DNA of 64,000 bases from Solobacterium sp. (GCA_017469885.1 JAFUFO010000016.1:62001-126000); one strand, 5' to 3'; shown: positions 26,669 through 35,643, counted from the first letter of the stretch. The notes: generated by a model not told the origin, from the letters alone. Numbers and translations are program-made.

Positions 26669-27326
26669 CGCCTTTGACCATTCTGACCCGGTCACCTTCC
26701 TCCGAACGCTTCATTTTGTCGGAGCCGATGGACTGCGTATAAATGATTCCGGTCTCAATCGGTTCATCGCTTACCTTCTCGATATCCGCAATGGCACCGT
26801 TAAGATACTCACAGTTGTTGAAATTGCCGCTGGACGCAAGTCCGTTGGCACCGCCGAAGTAGGCAATCGCCTTATCCGTATCAATGACAAACTCCAGCAC
26901 ATGCCCGTTGGAGTCGGCACTGCATCCGTTGGACGCATGGACCGATGCCTTGGCATCCACTTTTACAACAGGAATCGTGATGCCGGTATCCAGAATGAAG
27001 TAATAGCGGGAGCCGATTTCCCCAAACGAATATGCCAGCGCCACCCCGATAAACCCGTCCTCATCGATCAGGAAGCCGGTTTCCTCATCCACCGTGCAGT
27101 GGTTATGAATGTACTGGTACTGCGCACTTCCGACACTCGTGATCATGCGGTAGTCTTCATAAGTTTTGATGTCGCTGGTGGAACAGGCACCGATGCTTTC
27201 CGACTTGAATTCCTTTTTATAGTTCTTCAGCCGGCCAAGTGAAAAATCCTCCGGAGAATAACCCGTGAGAAGCAGCGATGCGCCTGTGCATGCGAGCAGG
27301 CATGTAAAAAGACGTTTTATCTTCAT
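26655..27326 (-). CDS. Secreted protein of unknown function with mutated lipobox
   Basis: 223 residues from ATG 27326 with GGAGCTGG upstream. The N-terminus is a lipoprotein-like signal (KIKRLFTCLLACTGA) but the expected lipobox LLLTGC reads LLLTGY: the codon is TAT, one base from TGT. Without the cysteine it cannot be lipidated at that position. The mature part begins SPEDFSLGRLKNYKKEF and has several Cys and a GSAQYQYIH stretch. The family is not recognised. It lies between serC and the second DUF4230 gene, with its own terminator. Confidence 0.7.
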   Translation of the reverse strand: MKIKRLFTCLLACTGASLLLTGYSPEDFSLGRLKNYKKEFKSESIGACSTSDIKTYEDYRMITSVGSAQYQYIHNHCTVDEETGFLIDEDGFIGVALAYSFGEIGSRYYFILDTGITIPVVKVDAKASVHASNGCSADSNGHVLEFVIDTDKAIAYFGGANGLASSGNFNNCEYLNGAIADIEKVSDEPIETGIIYTQSIGSDKMKRSEEGDRVRMVKGGFRG

Positions 27327-27394
27327 AAAACCAGCTCCATTGTACGCTGTGCGCTGATTTTGCGTCAAATAATGCCCCTGCCAGATCTGTCACC

Positions 27395-27428
27395 AGAAAA
27401 AAATCCGGACTGCCGTACAGCCCGGATT
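27395..27428 (-). terminator. Terminator of the second DUF4230 gene
   Basis: An 11-bp stem AATCCGGGCTG/CAGTCCGGATT (one G-T pair) with loop TACGG followed by TTTTTTT, 10 bases after the stop codon. Confidence 0.9.
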
Positions 27429-27437
27429 CAATGGTGA

Positions 27438-28241
27438 TTAACGGAATACCACTTCCAGAGAATAGTCTTTTGCGACGCCTTTGATGATCGGGGAGTACAT
27501 CTCCCAGACGGACAGGATCGCGAAGCGGTCGGCATTGTCCAGCACGTTGGAAGTATCCAGTTTTTCCTGCATCTTCTGGCGTGCCTCCGCCTGGATATCG
27601 CGGTTCTGTTCGGGTGTCAGTTTGATATCCCCGAACGCAAGCAGGCCGTTGGTCGTATCACCGAACATGATCTGATCTTCCGGAATATTGAGCGGTTCCT
27701 GTCTTGGGTGCGGGATCTTCAGCGTAATCAGCTTTTCTTCTTCATTGAACGAGATATCCGATTTCCGCAGCTGTCCAAGATCCACCGTATACACTGCCGT
27801 TCCCGTGAATGTGATTACCTTCATCTTTGTGAATGCGCCCCAGTTCAGAAAGCCGGTATCCGTAACGGTTACCGCATCGGATACTTCCTGAGAGAAGACT
27901 TCGAGCTTCTTAAGCTTGGCGGAATCACCGAGGATTGCCTCCTCAAAGTCCGCGGCGGTATAGCCGAAAATGCTGTTGTCTTCCAGCACAAGATCATGCG
28001 ATTGAGCTTCTTCCGAGAATGTGGTAAGTGACTGAAATCCCTGATGCATTGCGTTGATCTTCGGGAGAATCAGACCGGCGATGAGGCCAATGACAATCAG
28101 GGACGGAAGAATCTGAAGCCACGCGCCGGATTTTCCGCCTTTTTTGGCGCCGCGGGCAGCGGCCTGTTCCACACGCTTGAGAAATTCTTCTTCGTGTTCC
28201 TGGGTGCTGCGTTCATTCTGTACATTCTTTTCCTCACTCAT
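27438..28241 (-). CDS. DUF4230-type membrane-anchored protein, copy 2
   Basis: 267 residues. Residues 1-40 are charged (KNVQNERSTQEHEEEFLK), then one hydrophobic segment (LQILPSLIVIGLIAGLILP, about 43-61) and the same C-terminal domain as the protein at 22115: FGYTAADFEEAILGD, TAVYTVDLG, LKIPHP, NGLLAFGDIKLT, NADRFAILSVWEMYSPII. The long coiled coil of copy 1 is absent. AAGGAGGGATG lies before the ATG, and a GTTCCG/CGGAAC palindrome sits further up. The function is unknown. Confidence 0.77.
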   Translation of the reverse strand: MSEEKNVQNERSTQEHEEEFLKRVEQAAARGAKKGGKSGAWLQILPSLIVIGLIAGLILPKINAMHQGFQSLTTFSEEAQSHDLVLEDNSIFGYTAADFEEAILGDSAKLKKLEVFSQEVSDAVTVTDTGFLNWGAFTKMKVITFTGTAVYTVDLGQLRKSDISFNEEEKLITLKIPHPRQEPLNIPEDQIMFGDTTNGLLAFGDIKLTPEQNRDIQAEARQKMQEKLDTSNVLDNADRFAILSVWEMYSPIIKGVAKDYSLEVVFR

Positions 28242-28282
28242 TGTTCATCCCTCCTTACGGATTATGATATCGTTTTCCGATC

Positions 28283-28297
28283 GTTCCGTTACGGAAC
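28283..28297. promoter_or_regulatory. GTTCCG-TTA-CGGAAC palindrome
   Basis: A perfect 6-bp inverted repeat with 3-base spacer, extended imperfectly by GATC on each side. It lies between the GNAT stop and the DUF4230 start, near the -35 region expected for a CATAAT box at about 28265, so an operator is plausible. No T run follows it on either strand. Confidence 0.4.
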
Positions 28298-28300
28298 GGA

Positions 28301-28891
28301 TCAGTCGGTATGAATATTGTCCCGAAACAGTGTTTCCGGGAGAATATGCCGGTAAAGGGTCTCATAATTGCGGATCACATCTTTCCGGTGATGCGGACCA
28401 TGGGATCCCGCCTCCAGAATGCGGAAGTCCACTCCAAAGCAGCGAGCATCAATGCCGGTATCCAGAATTCCGTTGCGGAGGTAAAACTCCATGCGGCGTT
28501 TCCGCAGTGCCGCTTCATCCTCATCTCTACCGGAATCCGGAAGTTCCACTTCAATAATTACATATTCCTTATCCTTCAGCCAGTTTCCCAGCAGCCGCAG
28601 CATTTCACTTCCGGCACCGCTGCTGCGCCGTTCGGGAATCACCGCAAGGTAGTCAATCAGGCATGCGTCTTTCACATCGATCAGACATGCATAGCCGATG
28701 ATTTCCTCATGATCCAGAAGACCGAGAAACCGGTAATACCCTTCTGCGATTCCCCGTTCGATCATTTCCAGCGGTTTCAGTTCGGAAGAAGGAAAATCTT
28801 CTTTCATGTGTTCGAGGTAAATCCTGCGCTGCTGTTCTTCATCAAGCAGTGCAAGGCGCAGATTCTTCTGCTGTGTTCTGTGTTCCGGCAT
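28301..28891 (-). CDS. GNAT-family N-acetyltransferase
   Basis: 196 residues. The central GNAT strand and acetyl-CoA loop read DYLAVIPERRSSGAGSEMLR (R-x-x-G-x-G/A, about residues 95-105), preceded by GYACLIDVKDACLID. The acceptor substrate is unknown. The start is 2 bases after the stop of a small membrane-protein gene, whose last codons contain the AGGAGAA ribosome binding site. The two therefore form a coupled pair. Confidence 0.85.
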   Translation of the reverse strand: MPEHRTQQKNLRLALLDEEQQRRIYLEHMKEDFPSSELKPLEMIERGIAEGYYRFLGLLDHEEIIGYACLIDVKDACLIDYLAVIPERRSSGAGSEMLRLLGNWLKDKEYVIIEVELPDSGRDEDEAALRKRRMEFYLRNGILDTGIDARCFGVDFRILEAGSHGPHHRKDVIRNYETLYRHILPETLFRDNIHTD

Positions 28892-28893
28892 TC

Positions 28894-29058
28894 TTATTCT
28901 CCTGCCGTTCGGCGTTCATTTCTCGCGTCGAGAAGCCCGCGGATATAGGGTCGGATCAGCTTATCAATGGGAAGTTTGTATTTCCGGCACATGGCAGTGC
29001 CGAACAGAATCAGAATCAGACTGATTCCGATAAATATAAGATGTCCCTGACTGTACAT
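28894..29058 (-). CDS. 54-residue single-span membrane protein
   Basis: ATG at 29058 with AGGGGA 7 bases upstream and TAA at 28894-28896. The product begins MYSQGHLIFIGISLILILF, one hydrophobic helix, followed by a basic cytoplasmic tail (CRKYKLPIDKLIRPYIRG, then RNERR). The good ribosome binding site, the plausible membrane topology and the coupling to the GNAT gene make it a likely real gene. No family is recognised. Confidence 0.65.
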   Translation of the reverse strand: MYSQGHLIFIGISLILILFGTAMCRKYKLPIDKLIRPYIRGLLDARNERRTAGE

Positions 29059-29158
29059 GATAATCCCCTGTTACCGAAACCGGCATTACATATTATTATA
29101 CGAATGGATATCCTTTAAGTAACATCCATGCAGTGATTTTTCAGAAAGGCGAACGACG

Positions 29159-29893
29159 ATGAGCTATCAGACACAGAACAGGCCGGAATACCCGACAGTT
29201 CCCGAAGAGGAAACCGAACAGACCGCTGCATCCGCCGGAACCGCAGAAACGCAGAAATCTGGTACACTGCGCATTCTTGCGGTAATCCTGGTCAGCGTGC
29301 TGTGTTTTTCTGCCGGCGTCTTTCTCCGTACCCGGACAAATGACCCGTTCCGCATGACCGCCGAACCGGGAAGACTGCCGCTTTCGGAATATGTGCTGCG
29401 GGACTGTGATACCGGAGAACCGGTTCAGGGATACCGTGTGGAAGGCTTCAGTGACACCTATACCTTTACCTTCAGTCTGAATCACTATGAGACATCCCGC
29501 GGAATCGGAATCGGCAGTTCCTGGAATGACTTCGTGGAAGCTTACGGGGACATTTATGTTTATGAGGCGGAATCCGGCAGCACCCTTATTCATCCGGATG
29601 AGCCTATGACTGTGCAGGAGTTTCATGATACGTATGTCACGACCGGAGAGATGGACCCGGCGGTCTCTGAACTTAAGATCTCGTTCATGACCGGTACGGA
29701 CGGAAAGAATCTCTATTACACGGATGGGGATATGCTGAGGGCGAAGAATAACTATGAACACATGCCCGGACTTTTCAAGCCGGTTCTTGAAGAGGATGAA
29801 CGTCCTTCCCGCTTCTTCCTGGACTTCACCTTCCAGCCGAAAGACGGAGGCACACTTGACTTTATGTACTCCGGTTCATATCCCGAATACTGA
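29159..29893 (+). CDS. Membrane-anchored extracytoplasmic protein, paralogue of the protein at 54394
   Basis: 244 residues with AAAGGCG upstream. A polar N-terminus (about 40 residues) is followed by one membrane segment (LRILAVILVSVLCFSAGVF) and an external domain. That domain shares ordered motifs with the protein at 54394: SEYVL, HYETSRGI-x-x-GSSW-x-x-FVEAYGD, F-x-x-x-YVTTGEMDP, and a final RFFLDFTFQP..MYSGSY. The function is unknown. It ends in a strong terminator and is separate from the ABC genes downstream. Confidence 0.8.
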   Translation: MSYQTQNRPEYPTVPEEETEQTAASAGTAETQKSGTLRILAVILVSVLCFSAGVFLRTRTNDPFRMTAEPGRLPLSEYVLRDCDTGEPVQGYRVEGFSDTYTFTFSLNHYETSRGIGIGSSWNDFVEAYGDIYVYEAESGSTLIHPDEPMTVQEFHDTYVTTGEMDPAVSELKISFMTGTDGKNLYYTDGDMLRAKNNYEHMPGLFKPVLEEDERPSRFFLDFTFQPKDGGTLDFMYSGSYPEY

Positions 29894-29897
29894 CTGA

Positions 29898-29922
29898 CAT
29901 CCCCGCAGAGGGGATGTTTTTA
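29898..29922 (+). terminator. Terminator after the gene at 29159
   Basis: CATCCCC GCAGA GGGGATG followed by TTTTTAT, 4 bases after the stop codon. Confidence 0.9.
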
Positions 29923-29996
29923 TGACGCAGTATTGTTTTTTATTTAAAATAATTGATATAAGTATTTTTTATTTACTGCAGTTCGGAGGACAGCGA

Positions 29997-32180
29997 ATGA
30001 GAATTCCGATTCAGATACAGATGACCGCAGGCGAAAACGGGGCTACCGCCCTTTTGATGATGCTTGGATACTTCGGGAAATATGTACCGATCCAGGAAGT
30101 CCGTGATGTCTGCATCACCTCGCGCAACGGAACCAGTCCCGAACAGATGAAGGATGCGGCGGAACACTATGGTCTTGAGGCGGAGATTCTGAGGCTGTCT
30201 GTCGAGGAGCTGAAGGATGCGCAGCTGCCGCTTCTGATCTGCTGGAAGAAACGCTATTACGCAATTGTCACAAAGTATTCCGACAGTATTGTCGAAGTAA
30301 TCGATCCGGCCAAGGGAATGTACAAGAGCCCGATGAATGCATTTAAAAAGCATTATTCCGGAACGGCGATCCGCCTGTCAAAAGGCCCGGGCTTCGAACC
30401 CGGCGGAAAGCGGGAATCGCTTTATACGCTCCTGAAAGACCGCGTGAAGTCACTGAAGAAACCGATGTTCGGGCTGCTTGTGTTCTCCCTGCTCTGTATC
30501 TGGCTGGATATGGCACTGTCCCGCGGGCAGAAGACCATGATGGACAACGTTGTCAGCACCGACGGTGATCTGTCCTTCCTGACGCCGTTTCTGAACCTGT
30601 TTGGAAAAACCGCAGCGGACCGTCCCTCTGCGGCAGTGATCATGATGGCCATCCTGCTGGGCGGAATTCTGCTGTATGCGGTATTTACGATCCTGAAGGA
30701 AACCATCATCAATAACGCCACAAGGAATATGCTGGCGGAATCCGGCAGTGATATGTTCAAGCATCTGTTCGGACAGCCGCTTCGCTTCTTTGAACAGTAC
30801 AGCGCCGGCGAACTGATGCAGCGGATGAGCGGCAATCAGAAGCTTGCCCATACGCTGGTAAGTTCTCTGGTGCCCCGCCTGATCAACGCGGTCATGACCG
30901 TGTTCTATTTCGGTCTGCTTCTGTCCTACAATAAGACCATTGCCCTGCTCTGTATCGGCATTGAACTCATAAATTCCTTCATTGTGCTGCGCCTGCAGGA
31001 ACGCACTGCGATCATCTCCCGCTCCATGGCAACCAGCACCGGTGCATTGAATTCCTCCGTGCTCAACGGTATGAGCATGATCGATACAATCAAATCCACC
31101 GGTTCGGAAAAAGCTTTCTTCAACATGTGGTATGAGTCGCAGTCTCAGGTCAATGAATCGAAGATCGCGACCTTCCAGATCAATCAGGTGATCCGGGCGG
31201 TATCCGATGTCCACAATTATCTCCTTCAGGGCATCCAGCTGTTTCTCGGTGCGTACTTCATCACGCAGGGTCAGTTCACGCTCGGAACAATCGCACTGTT
31301 CCGAAGCGTGCTCGGAAATCTGCGCGGTTCTCTGAATAATGTGCTTACCTCCGTCAATACCCTGCAGTCCATGCGTACAAACATTGAGCGTGTGGAAGAT
31401 ATCAACCGCCGGCCAGTACCGGAAGAAATCCCGCTGGAAGACGGAAAGGTATATGACAAACTGCCGGGACATATCGAAGTATCCCATGTGAATTACCGGT
31501 ACAATCCGGGTGATGACCTGGCAGTCGATGATGTCAGCATGGAAGTCAGTCCCGGTCAGATTGTCGCAATTGTCGGCGGCACCGGATGCGGCAAGAGCAC
31601 CCTTCTGAAACTCATGGCGGATCTGTATAGACCGGAATCCGGTGAGATCCTTTACTCCGGACTGAAGCGGGAAGAGATCCCGGATGTCGTGTTCCATTCT
31701 TCGATCATGACCGTCGATCAGGAATCGGTCGTCTTTGAGGATTCTGTCTATTCCAATATCCGGATGTGGGACAGCACGATTGAGGATTATGAAATCTACC
31801 TCGCCGCACGGGATGCGCAGATCCATGACCGCATCATGCGTGATCCGGCAGGCTATGCCACCGAGATACTTGAAAACGGACGGAACTTCTCCGGCGGAGA
31901 ACTGCAGCGCCTGGAACTGGCGCGGGCACTGGCGCATGAGCCGACCGTTCTGTTTCTTGATGAATTCACGTCTGCCCTGGATGCCCTTACCGAAAGCAAG
32001 GTCATTCAGGCGATCCGCGACAAGCGCACGACCTGCGTGATCGTCGCACACCGTCTTTCCACGATCGTAGACTGTGACCGCATCTATGTCATGGATAAAG
32101 GCAAAATCGTTCAGGAAGGAACCCACAGTGAACTGTACAGCCAGGAAGGTCTGTACCGTCAGCTGATCGGGTCACAGTAA
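29997..32180 (+). CDS. ABC exporter with N-terminal inactive C39-like domain (bacteriocin-export type)
   Basis: 727 residues from ATG 29997 (CGGAGGACAGC upstream). Residues 1-130 match a C39 peptidase fold (IQIQMTAGENGATALLMMLG) but the catalytic Cys position is Asn (ENGATAL instead of DCGAACL), and the His position reads RYYAIV. Residues 140-440 are a six-span ABC membrane domain; 470-727 is the ATPase with VGGTGCGKST, SGGELQRLELARAL and LFLDEFTSALD. The layout resembles NHLM/NHLP-type bacteriocin exporters. A second transporter follows 12 bases later. No precursor or modification gene is nearby. Confidence 0.85.
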   Translation: MRIPIQIQMTAGENGATALLMMLGYFGKYVPIQEVRDVCITSRNGTSPEQMKDAAEHYGLEAEILRLSVEELKDAQLPLLICWKKRYYAIVTKYSDSIVEVIDPAKGMYKSPMNAFKKHYSGTAIRLSKGPGFEPGGKRESLYTLLKDRVKSLKKPMFGLLVFSLLCIWLDMALSRGQKTMMDNVVSTDGDLSFLTPFLNLFGKTAADRPSAAVIMMAILLGGILLYAVFTILKETIINNATRNMLAESGSDMFKHLFGQPLRFFEQYSAGELMQRMSGNQKLAHTLVSSLVPRLINAVMTVFYFGLLLSYNKTIALLCIGIELINSFIVLRLQERTAIISRSMATSTGALNSSVLNGMSMIDTIKSTGSEKAFFNMWYESQSQVNESKIATFQINQVIRAVSDVHNYLLQGIQLFLGAYFITQGQFTLGTIALFRSVLGNLRGSLNNVLTSVNTLQSMRTNIERVEDINRRPVPEEIPLEDGKVYDKLPGHIEVSHVNYRYNPGDDLAVDDVSMEVSPGQIVAIVGGTGCGKSTLLKLMADLYRPESGEILYSGLKREEIPDVVFHSSIMTVDQESVVFEDSVYSNIRMWDSTIEDYEIYLAARDAQIHDRIMRDPAGYATEILENGRNFSGGELQRLELARALAHEPTVLFLDEFTSALDALTESKVIQAIRDKRTTCVIVAHRLSTIVDCDRIYVMDKGKIVQEGTHSELYSQEGLYRQLIGSQ

Positions 32181-32192
32181 GGAGGTGCCGTT

Positions 32193-34414
32193 ATGGGTAT
32201 TTACAGTGATCTGATCCGCAAAAAAGAAGAAAACAACAAGCTCATGGAGCAGTACGCCGATGAGGCGCTGTTTCATGACCAGCATATCCGGCGCATGGAG
32301 AGTGACATCGATGACATGCAGAGTGCGCTGATCTTTATTCTGGATAAATTTCACATTCCGGCAGTTCGCCGTTATGGCTATCATTCCGTGGATGCGGTGA
32401 TGGAGTCCATGCTTGATCCGCACGGCATCATGTACCGCTATGCGGAGTCTGTCGCAGACGAAGCAAAAGAACGCACCGAATACATTCTTGCGTACCGTGA
32501 GGACGGCAAAGTCGTGGCACTGACTCCGACTCTGCTTGGCTATCAGTGGTACTGCCCGCATGATTCTTCCCGCGGGCAGGCAACCCGGAAATACTGCCGG
32601 TCGCTGAAACCGGGCTGTTATGTCATCAATCAGCCGATGCAGGTATCGAAGTCCATCGTCTGGACCTTCATCCGCAATACGCTGAAGTACATGACCATAT
32701 ACGATGCGGCGTATCTTGTGATATCCACTGCGCTTGTGTCGGGACTTGGTCTGCTTCTGCCGCGTATCAGCAACTGGGTGTACAACACGTTCCTGACGGA
32801 TCCCAATGCGGATACGGCGATGCTGAAAACGGTGTTTGCGATGTTCATGACCCTGAATATCGTCCGCGGTCTGATCACGCTTCTGAAGCAGCGGGTGCTC
32901 AATATGCTGAAGAACCGGGTGTCCATCCGGATTCAGGCAGATGTCATGGCACGCATTCTTCACCTGCCCCGCTCCTTCTTCTCGGAGAACTCTTCCGGAA
33001 AGCTGTCAAAGCGGATTTCCAACTGTACGAATCTCTCCGCAATGATCATCAATATCTTCCTGGATATCCTGCTGAACTTTTCGTTCTCGGGTGTCTATCT
33101 TGCCCAGATGAAACGGCTTGCGCCGGAACTGTTCCTGCCGGCAGTCTTCTTCATTCTTCTGAAGATCATTGCGGCGATTCTTGCGGCGATCGGAAACGCC
33201 TTCATTGACCGCAAATCCATGGAAGTGGAGATGGAGAGCAGCAGCTTCTTCTATTCCGTTGTCCGCGGCATTCAGAAGATCAAAGGCATGGGGCAGAAAA
33301 AGCCGTCTATGCCAAGTGGGCTGAAAACTACCGCAACATTCTGCATTATCAGTACAACCAGCCATTCTTCCTGCGGCATCAGGGCGCGATTATCACCATG
33401 CTTACCAGCGCCGCTACTGTTACGCTGATGGGACTGACCGCGGTGAACGGACTGACCCGTGAAAGCTACATGGTATTTACCACTTCCTACTCCATGGTCA
33501 TCTCGGTTGCTTCAACGGTCACCGGTGTCATGAGCAATCTCTTCCGGATGAAAAACCTTGCGGACAATGTCCGTCCGATCTTCGCATCGAAATCCGATAC
33601 AAAACCGAATCTCGAATATGTCCGTCATCTCAATGGCCGCATCCGGGCAGAGAATATTCACTTTTCCTACGAAGATGAATCCCGCGGCTGTCTGCGCGGC
33701 GTTTCGCTGAATGTTCGTGCCGGTGAAAAGATCGCCATCGTCGGCGAAAGCGGATGCGGAAAGAGCACACTGCTCAAAATACTCATGGGCATGGAAACAC
33801 CGGATTCCGGCGCTGTCTATTTTGACGACAAGGACATCACCCTGCTCAATCAGAAATCTCTGCGTCAGCGGATCGGATCGGTCTTCCAGTTCAGCAAGCT
33901 CTTCCCCGGCACCATCTTCAGCAACGTCACCTTCGGCGCAACGGAAGAGGTCAGCGAAGAGGAAGTATGGAGCGCACTGGATAAAGCATGTATCGGTGAT
34001 TACATCCGTACGCTTCCGCTCGGCATCAACACGGAGATCTCCGAGTCCAATTCCTGCGGTTTCTCCGGCGGTCAGCGGCAGCGGATCCTGATTGCCCGTG
34101 CACTGATCGGCAAACCAGGCGTACTGATTCTGGACGAGGCAACGTCGGCGCTTGACAACATGACGCAGAAGAAGGTTCTTGAGGCTGTCAACGGACTCTC
34201 CTGCACCGTGATCATGGTCGCCCATCGTCTTTCCACCGTTGAAAACTGCGACAAGATCATCATGCTGGAAAACGGCGTAATCGCAGAAGAAGGAACCTAC
34301 AGCGAACTGATGGAACGCGGCGGAAAATTCGCAAAGCTGGTCGAGAAACAGCTGATCAAAGAAGAGGAAGAAAAACAGAAAAAAGCCCGGCCGGAGCCGG
34401 TGCTCATCGCCTGA
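32193..34414 (+). pseudogene. Second ABC exporter subunit, split by a frameshift at about 33290
   Basis: Two overlapping frames together encode one 740-residue transporter: 32193-about 33290 gives an N-terminal domain (about 150 residues, no peptidase motif) plus the membrane domain, and about 33290-34414 gives the rest with GESGCGKST, SGGQRQRILIARAL and LILDEATSALD. The first frame runs out at 33428. One base added to the GGGG at 33290-33293 would restore GMGAEKAVYAKWAENY. Alternatively the ribosome slips back one base on the A-run just after. AAGGAGG precedes the start. The family is that of the NHLM-type partner lacking a C39 domain. Confidence 0.75.
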
Positions 34415-34422
34415 AACGATAC

Positions 34423-34455
34423 AGGAGCCATTCCGATGAGGAACGGCTCCTTTTC
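34423..34455 (+). terminator. Terminator after the ABC exporter pair
   Basis: AGGAGCCaTTCC GATGA GGAAcGGCTCCT followed by TTTTCATT, about 9 bases after the stop of the second transporter. Confidence 0.88.
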
Positions 34456-34459
34456 ATTA

Positions 34460-34688
34460 TCATGCCTGCAGTTTTTCCTGCTGGATCTCGACAATGGTTT
34501 TCTCTGTCATGGTCATGCCCGGTGAAGCAATCCGTCCCATATTGTGCATGGTATCTTCCGGTGTGAACCCGTTGATGCCGTGCACACTGTCAATATGCAC
34601 GCCGCTGAGCGCAAGCTCCACGCTTTCAAACGCCCGCAGCACAGGCGGCGATGCCTTTCATCGTGCATCCCTGATTTCCGCCGTGTTT
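34460..34688 (-). pseudogene. C-terminal remnant of a dehydratase/desulfidase-like gene
   Basis: On the minus strand the first frame (from about 34688) reads LTEEDKKHGGNQGCTMKGIA and then stops; a frame one base off continues from 34642 with VELALSGVHIDSVHG, FTPEDTMHNMGRIASPGM and TEKTIVEI to 34460. Deleting one C near 34644 joins them. The conserved-looking end resembles the C-terminus of the iron-sulfur L-serine dehydratase/L-cysteine desulfidase (UPF0597) type, but the family call is tentative. The 5' part is gone, replaced by the lipoprotein gene ending at 34690. Confidence 0.5.
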
Positions 34689-34689
34689 C

Positions 34690-35643
34690 TTATCCTCTTC
34701 GGTCAAAGCGCAAGCAGACAGAATCATCGGTTCTGCGCAGCACCAGCTGCATTCCTTCGGTATATATCACCCATTCACTGTCATTCTCATCACGTAACAG
34801 AACATGCCATCCGGTATCCGCGTCTTTATACGGTTCATGAATCGTATCTGTAACCGTATAGCTCATTTCACTGCGGCCCGGATCATTGATTACGTCCACA
34901 TCGACCGTATCCCGCAGTCCGTAACTGTAGATGATGTATTGTGTGCCGCTGTCATTGCAGACCCAGTATCCGGAGACCAGGGCACTGATCTCCATATCCG
35001 TATTGTCCGTGTCTCTTCCGGTTACGATCCGGCTGCCGTCATATACGAACCCGCTGCTGATGAGATTTTCTTCGCGAATCCCGGACTGAAGCGTCTCAGC
35101 AAATTCATTCAGGATCTCATATCTGCCTTCCGGGATCACATTGTCATAACTGATCCGGCAGTATTCCCGCCTGTATCCGCCGGTTTCCGAGTCATCAAAG
35201 TACATTCCGATCGATGTGGAAGGTCCGTCCAGCGCAATATGTTCCTCATCAAACGGAAGATCTTCCCAGACAGAAAGATTGTTTCTGTCGATGCGCTCGC
35301 GCAGTGCGTCAAACAGCTGCTCATCCGCCGTGTATTCCTTCTCGATCAGAGAAAAGGAATGTTCCGCAGCATGGGATGTCCTTATCATTGCCCTGCCGTC
35401 CTTGTCCCGGTACAGCTCGATCAGATTCGTGTCTCCCTGCATTCCGCCGCCGTGAGAATACTGCACTCCCGTCAGCGGTCCGTGCGACACTTCAACACCC
35501 CGCAGTTCTTCCAGAGTGACATCCTTTCGGAATTTATGATTACTGTCATACAGCGGCTTCTTACAGGAACTTAATCCGGGCATCAGAACACCTCCTGTCA
35601 GAATCATTAATAAAAGACGATTGTATAAATTATGCCGTTTCAT
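34690..35643 (-). CDS. Lipoprotein of unknown function
   Basis: 317 residues from ATG 35643 (AGGAACGC upstream). The signal peptide ends in a lipobox-like GLSSC, so it should be surface-anchored. The mature domain is acidic and rich in D, E, R, Y and T, with two or three similar beta-like stretches (GMYFDDSETGGYRREYCRI, YWVCNDSGTQYIIYSYG, and WHVLLRDENDSEWVIYT). I do not recognise the family. TACAAT lies about 20 bases before the start. Its stop touches the frameshifted remnant downstream, so its own terminator may have been lost. Confidence 0.75.
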   Translation of the reverse strand: MKRHNLYNRLLLMILTGGVLMPGLSSCKKPLYDSNHKFRKDVTLEELRGVEVSHGPLTGVQYSHGGGMQGDTNLIELYRDKDGRAMIRTSHAAEHSFSLIEKEYTADEQLFDALRERIDRNNLSVWEDLPFDEEHIALDGPSTSIGMYFDDSETGGYRREYCRISYDNVIPEGRYEILNEFAETLQSGIREENLISSGFVYDGSRIVTGRDTDNTDMEISALVSGYWVCNDSGTQYIIYSYGLRDTVDVDVINDPGRSEMSYTVTDTIHEPYKDADTGWHVLLRDENDSEWVIYTEGMQLVLRRTDDSVCLRFDRRG

